Source of the DNA: Rickettsia typhi
GTDB taxonomy: Bacteria; Pseudomonadota; Alphaproteobacteria; Rickettsiales; UBA1997
DNA length: 33,254 nt
NCBI GenBank assembly: GCA_945900795.1
Contig: CAMDJN010000010.1
Location: 1-33,254, forward strand
Direction: 5' to 3'
A program made the position numbers and the translations under genes. A model generated the notes under the pieces. That model was not told the origin of the DNA. It did not search any database and was given only the letters and a program-made list of their open reading frames with translations. This document shows, piece by piece, positions 6,916-14,826 of this stretch. The first letter of the stretch is position 1. Each line of letters begins with the position of its first letter.

Positions 6916-8651
6916 TCGGCGTAAAATTTTTCGATGATGTTTTTAAATTTTTCTTCAAGGATTCCTCTCTTAAGTTTCATTGAAGGCGTAACGTCCCCGG
7001 ATTCAATGGATATTGCTCTGGTGGCGATGTAGAATTTTTGAATTTGTTCACAATGATCCAGGTTTTTATTCAGGAGGTCGATTTTTTTTTGTGCAAAATC
7101 ACAAAGATTTTTTGATTCTAAAAAAGCCTGATCACCGCCTAAAAACTTCAATTTTTCTTTTATTATTTTGAGGTTTTCAAAATCAGGAAAAAGGATAGCT
7201 GAGGTGAATTTGCGCGCTTCTGCAATCACAATAGCACCGATTAAAAATTCAAATTCTTGAACAAGTTTTTGTTCGATTGGAATTGGTGAAACATACTTTC
7301 CATTTGCGGTTTTGAATAATTCTTTTTTACGTCCGATAATTTTTACAAACCCATCCTCATCAATACTGGCTAGGTCTCCAGTTTTAAACCACCCATCTGC
7401 AAAGGATTCGGAAGTTTTTTCGGGTTGGTTGTGGTAGCCGCGCATGATGTTTGGACCGCGTGCCAAAAGCTCTGAATCAGCTGCAATTTTTAGCTCAACT
7501 CCAGGAAAAGCTTTTCCAACCGTTCCAAGTTTATGGTATTTATTGTAGTTTACAGCCAATACCGGAGAGGTCTCGGTCAATCCATAACCACAGAATGTAC
7601 TGACCCCGATATTGTGGTAAAATCGTTCTAGATCTTCTGACAACGATGCTCCGCCGCAAATAATCATTTGTATTTTTCCACCCAAAGCGTTGCGAAATTT
7701 TTTGTAAATAAGCAGGTCTAGCAACCTATCATAAAAATTACCTCTTCGTTCTACATCCTTTTTTAGAGCGCGTTGCAGAGCTTTTTTTCCTAAAAATTTT
7801 CCGATCAAATTTTTTTCTTCAATACCGGAATTTATTTTGGCGAATACTTTTTCAAGAACGCGAGGAACCGTTGTAATCAAGGTTGGCCTTAATTCTCGCA
7901 AAAGATTTCCAATATTTTTTACATCATCTGCGAAGTGAATACTAATGCCTTGTGAAATGTAAAACATCACAACCATGCGCTCAAAAATATGGGCTAGAGG
8001 TAGAAAGGAGAGGGCGATTGCAGAAGTTTGTAGTGGGATAAGTTTTGCTGTTGCCTTTATTTGAGAGATAAGATTTAGATGTGTTAGCTCTACACCCTTA
8101 GGCCTACCCGTGCTTCCTGAAGTGTAAATTATGGTCGCTAAATCTTCTTCTCTCGTATTTTTTAAAAATGATTCGACAGTTGTATTTTCTTCCTCTGAAA
8201 CTTTTTTGCCTAAAGTAATTAACTCATCAAAATTGAATGAATCTTCTCTGAGAAACCCTGCGGTGATTAGTTTGATGGAGGGGTTGTAATTTTTTACGGC
8301 GTCAAAAACTTCCTCATCATCAGTAAAAAAATACTGAATTGAAGCATCGTTAATCTCGTACAAAAGATTGTCTTTGGCAATGTTGTGAAAGATTGGAACA
8401 GTAATCGCACCCGCTAAAATAGCGCCGAAATCGACAATTAACCAGGTTGGATTTTGATAAGAAAGATTACCGAAAGCTTGACCTTTTGTGAGTCCGATCT
8501 TTTTAAGGCCGCAGGCGAGGTGAAAAGTTTTTACAAAAAATTCTTGATTAGAAACTGATGTTGATCCTTTTAAATTAAGGGTCTGTGGGTTATTAAATTT
8601 TCTGGATTGAAATAGGAGTAACTCTGGTATCGTAGAAAATTCCAGAGTCAT
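6912..8651 (-). CDS. AMP-forming long-chain acyl-CoA synthetase (AMP-binding family)
   Basis: Activates a fatty acid through an acyl-AMP intermediate to acyl-CoA, or possibly acyl-ACP. The P-loop signature IIYTSGSTGRPKG lies about 174-186 residues from this start, and later motifs are CGYGLTETSP, GWFKTGDLASIDEDGF and the C-terminal IGRKKELFKTANGKYVSP, with the conserved catalytic-lysine region SMKLKRG near the end. This is the pattern of the long-chain FadD/FAA-type subgroup. The open frame extends to a GTG at 8681, but the ATG at 8651 gives the usual N-terminus (STIPELLLFQSRKF) and sits 2 bases after the stop of the M48 peptidase gene, so I prefer it. The downstream trpC overlaps by 4 bases. 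Acyl activation of scavenged host fatty acids is a plausible role, but the true substrate is not visible. Confidence 0.9.
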   Translation of the reverse strand: MTLEFSTIPELLLFQSRKFNNPQTLNLKGSTSVSNQEFFVKTFHLACGLKKIGLTKGQAFGNLSYQNPTWLIVDFGAILAGAITVPIFHNIAKDNLLYEINDASIQYFFTDDEEVFDAVKNYNPSIKLITAGFLREDSFNFDELITLGKKVSEEENTTVESFLKNTREEDLATIIYTSGSTGRPKGVELTHLNLISQIKATAKLIPLQTSAIALSFLPLAHIFERMVVMFYISQGISIHFADDVKNIGNLLRELRPTLITTVPRVLEKVFAKINSGIEEKNLIGKFLGKKALQRALKKDVERRGNFYDRLLDLLIYKKFRNALGGKIQMIICGGASLSEDLERFYHNIGVSTFCGYGLTETSPVLAVNYNKYHKLGTVGKAFPGVELKIAADSELLARGPNIMRGYHNQPEKTSESFADGWFKTGDLASIDEDGFVKIIGRKKELFKTANGKYVSPIPIEQKLVQEFEFLIGAIVIAEARKFTSAILFPDFENLKIIKEKLKFLGGDQAFLESKNLCDFAQKKIDLLNKNLDHCEQIQKFYIATRAISIESGDVTPSMKLKRGILEEKFKNIIEKFYAE

Positions 8652-8653
8652 TA

Positions 8654-9823
8654 CTAGTAAATTTTTTTGAGTAAGTTCCACAGCATGGACAGTTTTCGAT
8701 AAAGCGCTTCATGGTTTCGTATTGCATCAAGAACCATTAAATCGACTCCAGACTCTTTTGCGAAATAAATGCAGACCGCCACTAAAAACATTAGAGAAAA
8801 ACAGTTTGAAACTGAATCGATGATTCTTGGTTTGATTACTTGATCAGAAATTGAAACATCTTTGACCTTCTTGATTCTAGCACTGTTTCTTGGATGAGTA
8901 GAGAAGAGTGTAAAATAGCTATCCTTACCAAGATGAGACAAGGCAAGAACCATGTTTTTTCCACCAAAAGCTTTTGCGGATTGATTGTCGCAACGGTATT
9001 CAACTGAGCGCGAAATGAAGCGACGTAGGAATTCGTAAATGTTGTAGACAGCGAAGCGATTGAAGAGGTTTACAAAAAAATTCATCACAAGATAACCTTT
9101 CCACAAGGTGGCCCCTGCAGATCTTCCGCCGTAGGGCAGGTTGACGATGATCCTGACAATAAATTTAAAAAAGATGTGTAGAATTTTGGAAATAAAATTT
9201 GTTACTTTTTGGTTGGTAATAATCAGGAAGGTAGGAAGAAAATCTTTGTTGATCAGATGCGACATTTCATGACCAATGATACTTCTAATTGAGTACAGAA
9301 AATCTTTTGGATCCTTGCAGGTTACGAGGTAATGATCGATTAACCCTCGCGTCAAAACGATAGATTTACTACCAATACTGCCAACTGCAAAAGCGTTAAT
9401 TTCATCAGAATTTTTGATGTAAAGATTAACTCCTTTGTCATCGAATTTATTTTTTATCTGACTAAAAATTTCTGATAAAAAATCGTAATCTTTGATTTTT
9501 TCGTAACGTGCGCATCCTTTTAAAGCAGCTCTACTGGAGAATCCAAAAAGAAAATCCAGCATCAAATAAACAAGCATCAAAAAGCTTGTGATGAAGAGCA
9601 GAAAAAAAGGGATGATTCTGATTTTCCAGAGAATGTCCTGTTCAATCGTTAGAGAATGGTTGTGAAACTCAACAAATGGCAATACTAGAACGAGTAGCGG
9701 TGAGGCTAGAATTGCCAGATTGAATGTGGTTACGATGTAGACGAGAACCAAGTTGATTGGTTTAGAGAGCATTGAAAATGAAAGATTGATTTGAAAAAAA
9801 TTTGTCAGTTGTCTAGTAAACAC
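8654..9823 (-). CDS. Membrane-bound M48-family (HtpX/Ste24-like) zinc metallopeptidase
   Basis: Two N-terminal membrane segments (about residues 25-50 and 70-95) are followed by a cytoplasm-facing domain with zinc motif HEMSH (185-189) in SIIGHEMSHLINKD and the third ligand region SVEYRCDNQSAKAFGG (Glu275, Asp279). Between them, residues 195-265 contain further hydrophobic stretches. Such enzymes degrade or process membrane proteins. At 389 residues with a C-terminal hydrophobic segment (SLMFLVAVCIYFA) it is longer than classical HtpX, so I give no symbol. The frame opens with GTG at 9823; an ATG at 9772 is the alternative, and neither has an obvious ribosome site. It is the first gene of a three-gene run with the acyl-CoA synthetase and trpC, and is divergent from kdsA. 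Confidence 0.85.
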   Translation of the reverse strand: MFTRQLTNFFQINLSFSMLSKPINLVLVYIVTTFNLAILASPLLVLVLPFVEFHNHSLTIEQDILWKIRIIPFFLLFITSFLMLVYLMLDFLFGFSSRAALKGCARYEKIKDYDFLSEIFSQIKNKFDDKGVNLYIKNSDEINAFAVGSIGSKSIVLTRGLIDHYLVTCKDPKDFLYSIRSIIGHEMSHLINKDFLPTFLIITNQKVTNFISKILHIFFKFIVRIIVNLPYGGRSAGATLWKGYLVMNFFVNLFNRFAVYNIYEFLRRFISRSVEYRCDNQSAKAFGGKNMVLALSHLGKDSYFTLFSTHPRNSARIKKVKDVSISDQVIKPRIIDSVSNCFSLMFLVAVCIYFAKESGVDLMVLDAIRNHEALYRKLSMLWNLLKKIY

Positions 9824-9859
9824 AGAACTCGCAAAAGAGAGTTCTTACGCGTCAGACAA

Positions 9860-9865
9860 TATAAT
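9860..9865 (+). promoter_or_regulatory. Candidate -10 element (TATAAT) for kdsA
   Basis: A perfect TATAAT lies about 55 bases upstream of the kdsA start in the 95-bp divergent gap with the peptidase gene. No good -35 match is seen at 16-18 bases. A 7-bp inverted repeat (AGAACTC/GAGTTCT) just upstream, at about 9824-9845, overlaps the start region of the peptidase gene and could be a shared operator. Confidence 0.4.
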
Positions 9866-9918
9866 TCGTAGAGAAGAATTTTTTGATTCTTCCTAATTAA
9901 TCAACCTAGATCTTAAAA

Positions 9919-10746
9919 GTGCGAGTAATACAGGTAAAAAATTTAAAAATTTCCAATAACCTTCCATTCGTTCTGATTGCCGGTCCGTGTCAAGTTGAGT
10001 CAATGGATCATGCTTTAATGATGGCGAGTAACATCAAAAGGATTTGTGACAAACTTGATATTGGTTTCATCTACAAATCATCTTTTGATAAGGCGAATAG
10101 ATCCAGTGTTAGTGGGCAACGAGGCCTGGGTTTAGAAGAAACCTTACCAATTTTTGCTGAGGTAAAAAAACAATTTTCTTGTCCAATTTTAACCGATATT
10201 CACGATGCCGAGCAATGTAAATTATTGGCAAAGGTAGATGAGGTGGATATCCTTCAAGTGCCGGCTTTTCTATGTCGCCAAACAGATCTTCTCAAAGCTG
10301 CCGCAGAAACAAACAAAGTGATTAATGTAAAAAAAGGGCAATTTCTTGCGCCATGGGATGTTACAAATATCGTAAAAAAAATGGATCATTTTGGGAATGA
10401 AAAATTACTTCTAACCGAGCGCGGAGTTAGTTTTGGCTACAATACGCTGATTTCAGACATGCGCAGTCTTCCGATCATGGCAAAAACCGGGTGCCCCGTT
10501 GTGTTTGATGCTACTCACTCAGTTCAGCAGCCTGGAGGACTTGGTGGCACTAGCGGAGGTCAACGTGAATTTGTTGAAACTTTGGCAACTGCTGCAGTCG
10601 CAGTTGGTATTGCCGCATTATTTACTGAAGTTCATCAAGATCCTGACAACGCACCGTCAGATGGTCCCTGCATGTTGCGTCTCGACAATCTCGAAAAACT
10701 TTTAAGTAAGCTGAAGAAGCTAGATTTTATTGCAAAAAATGGATAA
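9919..10746 (+). CDS. kdsA: 3-deoxy-8-phosphooctulonate (KDO-8-phosphate) synthase
   Basis: Condenses PEP with arabinose 5-phosphate to KDO-8-phosphate, an early step in making the lipopolysaccharide inner core, so the cell is expected to make KDO. The 275 residues fit the family. Motifs include [12 protein letters not shown] (17-28), [76 protein letters not shown] and [15 protein letters not shown]. Cys24 in AGPC is the position that separates metal-dependent (Cys) from metal-independent (Asn) enzymes, so this one should be metal-dependent. It uses a GTG start and is the first gene of a six-gene plus-strand run. Confidence 0.96.
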   Translation: MRVIQVKNLKISNNLPFVLIAGPCQVESMDHALMMASNIKRICDKLDIGFIYKSSFDKANRSSVSGQRGLGLEETLPIFAEVKKQFSCPILTDIHDAEQCKLLAKVDEVDILQVPAFLCRQTDLLKAAAETNKVINVKKGQFLAPWDVTNIVKKMDHFGNEKLLLTERGVSFGYNTLISDMRSLPIMAKTGCPVVFDATHSVQQPGGLGGTSGGQREFVETLATAAVAVGIAALFTEVHQDPDNAPSDGPCMLRLDNLEKLLSKLKKLDFIAKNG

Positions 10747-11425
10747 AATGATAAAAAAATTTCATATTTTAGTCATTGATGATGACACGCGGTTACGTGC
10801 TTTGTTAGGAAAATTCTTGGAAGAAAATGGTTTTACAGTGTCCTTAACAAAAGATGCCATGGAAGCTAGGGAGTTGATGTTAAACAATAATTACGATTTA
10901 CTCGTGGTTGATGTCATGATGCCGAATGAGGATGGCGTTACCTTTACTTCTAAGGTCAGAGAATCCTCAAAATTACCGATCTTGATGTTGACCGCAAGAG
11001 GTGAGCCAGATGATAGAATCAAAGGCTTAGAAGCTGGTGCAGATGACTATTTACCTAAACCTTTTGAACCAAAAGAATTACTACTTCGAATTAATAATAT
11101 TTTGAGATACAGGGGTATTTCGACCACTTCCGTAATCGATGCGGTTACATTCGGAAATTTTTCTTTCAGCACATCCGAAGCAAAACTTAAAAAGGGCGAA
11201 GACTTTATTTATCTTACCGAAAGCGAAGCAAAAATTTTATCAGTTTTGTGTCAAGATAAGGGAAATGTAGTGTCGCGCGAAAAACTTACAGCGCTTTGCG
11301 GAGGCATTGATGATCGTAGCATTGACGTTCAAATCACAAGACTTAGAAAAAAAATTGAGTCCAATACAAAGCAATCTGAATATTTACAAACCGTACGAAA
11401 TCAGGGCTACGTTCTTCGCGGCTAA
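10739..11425 (+). CDS. OmpR/PhoB-family response regulator
   Basis: An N-terminal receiver domain has the acidic pocket VIDDD, a phospho-acceptor Asp in [13 protein letters not shown], the conserved Thr in ILMLTARG, and Lys in [15 protein letters not shown]-terminal winged-helix DNA-binding domain ends in [11 protein letters not shown] and [13 protein letters not shown]. Starts possible in frame are TTG 10730, ATG 10739 and ATG 10748; I use 10739, which overlaps the kdsA stop by 8 bases, while 10748 begins one base after it. No histidine kinase is in the window, so its partner is unknown. Its place between kdsA and pyrC suggests operon convenience rather than a shared pathway. Confidence 0.92.
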   Translation: MDKMIKKFHILVIDDDTRLRALLGKFLEENGFTVSLTKDAMEARELMLNNNYDLLVVDVMMPNEDGVTFTSKVRESSKLPILMLTARGEPDDRIKGLEAGADDYLPKPFEPKELLLRINNILRYRGISTTSVIDAVTFGNFSFSTSEAKLKKGEDFIYLTESEAKILSVLCQDKGNVVSREKLTALCGGIDDRSIDVQITRLRKKIESNTKQSEYLQTVRNQGYVLRG

Positions 11426-11439
11426 TCAAGGAATTAATA

Positions 11440-12768
11440 ATGGTAAAATTTGATCTTCCCTATCCCCACCCGATAAATTCTGACAAGAAAATCGTCTACA
11501 AAAATGCTAGAATAATCGATCCTAAATCTGGTTACGACAAGGTCGGAGAACTGCTTACAATCGGAGATAAAATTGCTGATTTCGGTCAAAATATTCTTGG
11601 ATCGGAATCCCCATCAAGCGTTGAAATTATTGATTGCAAAGGAAACGTTCTTTCGCCTGGTCTGATCGATATTCAGGTACATTTTCGTGATCCAGGACAA
11701 CTTCATAAAGAAGATCTGGCTTCGGGAAGCAAGTCAGCAGTTGCCGGAGGGATCACAACCGTCGTGTGTCAGCCCAATACTTCTCCCGTACTTGATTCAG
11801 TTTCTGTCTTCGAATATTTGCGACAAAAATCTGTTGAAGTGGCGTATTGCAATATTCGCGCCTATGCCTGCATTACAAAGGGGATGAAGGGTGAAGAGCT
11901 TACAGACATGCACGCTTTAAAAGAAGCTGGTGCCGTAGGCTTTACCGATGATGGTTTACCGGTGATGAATGCCCATTTGATGCGTCGTGCTTTTGAAATT
12001 ACAAAAGATCTTGATGTAGTGGTCGCACAGCATGCAGAGGATCTCAATCTTACGAATAAAGGATGTATTAGCGAAGGAAAAATTTCGAAAGAGCTTGGCG
12101 TTGTTGGCATTCCAAACATTTCAGAATCTGTAATTGTTGAACGTGATCTGGCAATTTTGGCTGCAACAGGTGGTCGTTACCACTTGCTTCACGCCTCAGC
12201 AAAAGAATCTTTGGATGCCATTAAGCGTGCAAAAGATAAAGGGTTAAAGGCTACGGCTGAAGTATCCCCCCATCATTTTACTCTTACAGATGAGCAGGTG
12301 TTAAAGTCCGGAACGAATGCAAAGATGAATCCACCGTTACGGTCAGAATCTGATCGCCTGGCATTAATAGAAGGTTTGAAATTTGGCCTTATTGACGCAA
12401 TTGCAACTGATCACGCCCCTCATGATTTAGCATCTAAAAATAAACCATTAAGCGAAGCTAGTTTTGGAATTGTTGGAGTTGAAACCATGTTGCCACTTTC
12501 TCTAGCGCTTTACCATCAAGGCCTCATCGGATTATCCGACCTACTTGCTTTAATGACTTACAAACCGGCAAAAATTATTAATTTTGACGGAGGTGTAATC
12601 AGAAAGGGCGCGAGGGCTGATCTAACTTTGATTGATCCCAATTGTGAATGGGTAATTGATTCAGAAAAATTCTACAGTAAATCCAAAAATTCTCCTTTTG
12701 ATGGCTTTAAAGTGAAGGGTAGGGCGATCTTGACTGTAGTTGCCGGAAAGCAAGTTTTCTCATTCTAG
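11440..12768 (+). CDS. pyrC: Dihydroorotase, class I, with a Gln in place of one metal-binding His
   Basis: Catalyses reversible cyclisation of carbamoyl-aspartate to dihydroorotate in pyrimidine synthesis. The 442 residues and overall layout (N-terminal beta domain, amidohydrolase barrel, C-terminal strand region) match the class I enzymes. Expected metal ligands appear as His81, Asp171 (FTDDG), His198 (AQHAED), His251 (LLHASAKES) and Asp324 (ATDHAPHD). These keep a constant offset of 20 from B. subtilis numbering as I recall it. The first His of the HxH pair is Gln79 (LIDIQVHFRDPG), which is unusual. An AGGA lies about 10 bases before the ATG. It follows the response regulator by 14 bases. 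A related dihydropyrimidinase-type hydrolase is the less likely alternative. Confidence 0.88.
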   Translation: MVKFDLPYPHPINSDKKIVYKNARIIDPKSGYDKVGELLTIGDKIADFGQNILGSESPSSVEIIDCKGNVLSPGLIDIQVHFRDPGQLHKEDLASGSKSAVAGGITTVVCQPNTSPVLDSVSVFEYLRQKSVEVAYCNIRAYACITKGMKGEELTDMHALKEAGAVGFTDDGLPVMNAHLMRRAFEITKDLDVVVAQHAEDLNLTNKGCISEGKISKELGVVGIPNISESVIVERDLAILAATGGRYHLLHASAKESLDAIKRAKDKGLKATAEVSPHHFTLTDEQVLKSGTNAKMNPPLRSESDRLALIEGLKFGLIDAIATDHAPHDLASKNKPLSEASFGIVGVETMLPLSLALYHQGLIGLSDLLALMTYKPAKIINFDGGVIRKGARADLTLIDPNCEWVIDSEKFYSKSKNSPFDGFKVKGRAILTVVAGKQVFSF

Positions 12769-12773
12769 ATTTT

Positions 12774-13574
12774 ATGCTGAACCCAGAAGCGCGTAATCAA
12801 TTCACGAATTTTGCAAATCATCTCGCGGATCTTTCTTCTAAAATTGCTAAAAAATATTTTCGTTTACCAAATGGCGAGATCGCCAAAGATGATGATACTC
12901 CCGTAACAAAGGCTGACAGGGAAATTGAAAAAATGATGCGCGCAGAAATTCAAAAAGAATTTCCGACTCACGGAATTATCGGAGAGGAATTTGGTACACA
13001 AAATCCTGATGCAGACTTTGTGTGGGTACTTGATCCGATTGACGGCACTTCCTCTTTCATTACAGGAAAGCCAATTTTCGGCACTTTAATCGCTTTATCT
13101 TACAAAAAAAAACCTATTCTGGGCTTGATGAATCAGCCAATTACCACTGAGAGATGGATTGGTGTTGATGGGCATGAAGCAACTCTAGATGGCAAAAAAA
13201 TTCAAACCAGAAATTGCGTAAGGATAGAAGATGCAGTGTTGTGCACCTGTTCGCCCTACTTCTTCAACAGCGAAGACGAGAAGTTGTTTAAGCTGGTTTC
13301 AAGTAAAACAAAATATCAAAGTTTCGGCGGGGTAATTTACGGAGGAGATTGTTACATCTACGCCATGCTTGCATCTGGTTTTGTTGATTTAATCATCGAT
13401 CCCGGCCTAAAAGTTTACGATTACGCAGCCTTATTGCCAATCATTGAAATGGCTGGCGGCGTGATTTCGGACTGGGATGGTAATGCATTAAATCTTCGAT
13501 CCGGAGTAAAAATTCTTGCCGCAGGAACAAAAGAACTACACCAGGCTGCACTAAAATTAATCCACAGTAACTAA
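12774..13574 (+). CDS. hisN: Inositol-monophosphatase-family phosphatase, HisN-like histidinol-phosphatase
   Basis: Metal-dependent phosphatase fold with the ligand motifs GEEFG (70-74), VLDPIDGTSSFITGKP (85-100; Asp87 and Asp90) and KVYDYAALLPIIEMAGG (213-229; Asp216). The segment after DPIDGT (SSFITGKP rather than the TNF of inositol monophosphatases) and the wording around VDLIIDPGLKVYDYAAL are typical of the HisN group, which hydrolyses histidinol phosphate in actinobacteria and alphaproteobacteria. No other his gene is in the window, so the true substrate could be another sugar phosphate. It starts 5 bases after pyrC ends and is followed 8 bases later by the RNase D gene. Confidence 0.82.
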   Translation: MLNPEARNQFTNFANHLADLSSKIAKKYFRLPNGEIAKDDDTPVTKADREIEKMMRAEIQKEFPTHGIIGEEFGTQNPDADFVWVLDPIDGTSSFITGKPIFGTLIALSYKKKPILGLMNQPITTERWIGVDGHEATLDGKKIQTRNCVRIEDAVLCTCSPYFFNSEDEKLFKLVSSKTKYQSFGGVIYGGDCYIYAMLASGFVDLIIDPGLKVYDYAALLPIIEMAGGVISDWDGNALNLRSGVKILAAGTKELHQAALKLIHSN

Positions 13575-13582
13575 TTTATTTT

Positions 13583-14194
13583 ATGACCAACTACTTACAC
13601 AAAGGTGACTTACCATCAGATTTGAATCTTGGCTCTTCCATTGCCATCGATACTGAAAGCATGGGACTGAAAATTGTTCGCGACCGTTTGTGTTTAGTAC
13701 AAATTTCTGCTGGAGATGGCAATGCCCATCTGGTTCAGTTTGAGGGTTGCGAGTACAACGCTCCCAATCTGGTAAAGATTTTGTCAGATGAAAAGATTCT
13801 TAAAATCTTTCACTTCGCACGTTTTGATTTGGCAATGCTGAAGCATTATCTTTCAGTTGAGGTCAAAAACTATTATTGCACAAAAATAGCCTCAAGACTA
13901 GTGCGTACATACTCTGATTCTCACGGTTTGAAGGCTTTGTGTGAAGAATTGATCGGTGTTGAGATTTCAAAAAAGCAACAATCCTCCGATTGGGGCAATC
14001 AAATTATTAGCAACAAACAGCTGGACTACGCTGCTGCGGATGTTTTGTATTTACACAGACTTAAAGAAAAATTAGATGTGATGTTAAAAAGGGAAGGAAG
14101 GGAAAACCTGTTTGTTAGATGTTTAGATTTCTTACAAACACGTGTAGATCTTGACCTGAAAGGTTTTCCGGAATTAGATATTTTTTCTCATTAA
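13583..14194 (+). CDS. rnd: Short ribonuclease D-like 3'-5' exonuclease
   Basis: A DEDDy exonuclease domain alone: DxE motif AIDTES (Asp23, Glu25), Exo II region FHFARFDLAML (Asp82) and Exo III LDYAAADVLYL (Tyr149, Asp153), with SDWGNQ between. At 203 residues it lacks the HRDC domains that follow in E. coli RNase D, as in the short form known from alphaproteobacteria. Likely role is 3' trimming of tRNA precursors or other small RNAs. The stop TAA overlaps the thiE start by one base (TAATG), so the two are translationally coupled. Confidence 0.88.
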   Translation: MTNYLHKGDLPSDLNLGSSIAIDTESMGLKIVRDRLCLVQISAGDGNAHLVQFEGCEYNAPNLVKILSDEKILKIFHFARFDLAMLKHYLSVEVKNYYCTKIASRLVRTYSDSHGLKALCEELIGVEISKKQQSSDWGNQIISNKQLDYAAADVLYLHRLKEKLDVMLKREGRENLFVRCLDFLQTRVDLDLKGFPELDIFSH

Positions 14195-14826
14195 TGACCT
14201 CAATTTACCTCGTCAGCCCGCCGCAAATAGAATTAGAAAGCTTTTCTCTTCGCTTACAACACGCTCTAAAAACCGGCCTTGTTCCTGCTTTTCAGCTGCG
14301 CCTCAAGGGATACGACTCTCAAGAAGTCAAAAAAATTTCTCAGGAATTAAAAAAAATCTGCCACGACAATAACTGTCTTTTTTTGTTAAATGATTTTTAT
14401 GAAATAGCTTGGGATGTTGGTGCGAACGGTGTTCATCTAGGAAGTGAAGATGGATCAATTTCTTTGGTTAGAAAAAAATCTCCAAAAGATTTTGTGATTG
14501 GTGTAAGCTGTTACGATTCGAAAGATCTTGCAATGAGAGCTGGTGAACAAGGGGCGGATTATCTTTCATTCGGAACTTTTTTTCCAAGTAAAACAAAGAA
14601 TTCACAAGGTAAGCCAACAACAGAAATTTTAACTTGGTGCGATGAATTGATCAACCTTCCAACGGTTGCAATTGGTGGAATTAACGAAAAAAATTGCCAC
14701 GAACTGGTTAAGGCCGGAGCAGATTTTCTGGCAGTTATTTCTTACGTTTGGGATAATCCGTTGGGTGAGGTTGAGGCGGTTAAGGTTTTGTATTCGAGTG
14801 GATGTGCGGATAGTTCCTCGGACTAA
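14194..14826 (+). CDS. thiE: Thiamine-phosphate synthase-like protein (ThiE/TenI family)
   Basis: A 210-residue TIM barrel. Family motifs are PAFQLRLKG near the N-terminus, LFLLNDFYEIAWDVGANG followed by VHLGSEDGS, VIGVSCYD, GADYLSFGTFFPSKTK, VAIGGINEKN and AGADFLAVISYVW. ThiE joins the pyrimidine and thiazole halves of thiamine phosphate; TenI relatives instead act on the thiazole. The pyrophosphate-binding and pyrimidine-contact segments look present, so ThiE is preferred, but no other thi gene lies nearby. It is the last gene of the kdsA run and overlaps the convergent nuoL by 4 bases at the stop codons. Confidence 0.82.
   Translation: MTSIYLVSPPQIELESFSLRLQHALKTGLVPAFQLRLKGYDSQEVKKISQELKKICHDNNCLFLLNDFYEIAWDVGANGVHLGSEDGSISLVRKKSPKDFVIGVSCYDSKDLAMRAGEQGADYLSFGTFFPSKTKNSQGKPTTEILTWCDELINLPTVAIGGINEKNCHELVKAGADFLAVISYVWDNPLGEVEAVKVLYSSGCADSSSD

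Noticed and set aside
8652..8681. GTG start of the acyl-CoA synthetase inside the peptidase gene
   Set aside because: The ATG at 8651 gives a family-like N-terminus and sits right after the peptidase stop; the earlier start is possible but less likely.
9880..9900. Extra copy of the palindromic element end (TTCCTAATTAA) before kdsA
   Set aside because: Only seven bases match and nothing else of the element is nearby.
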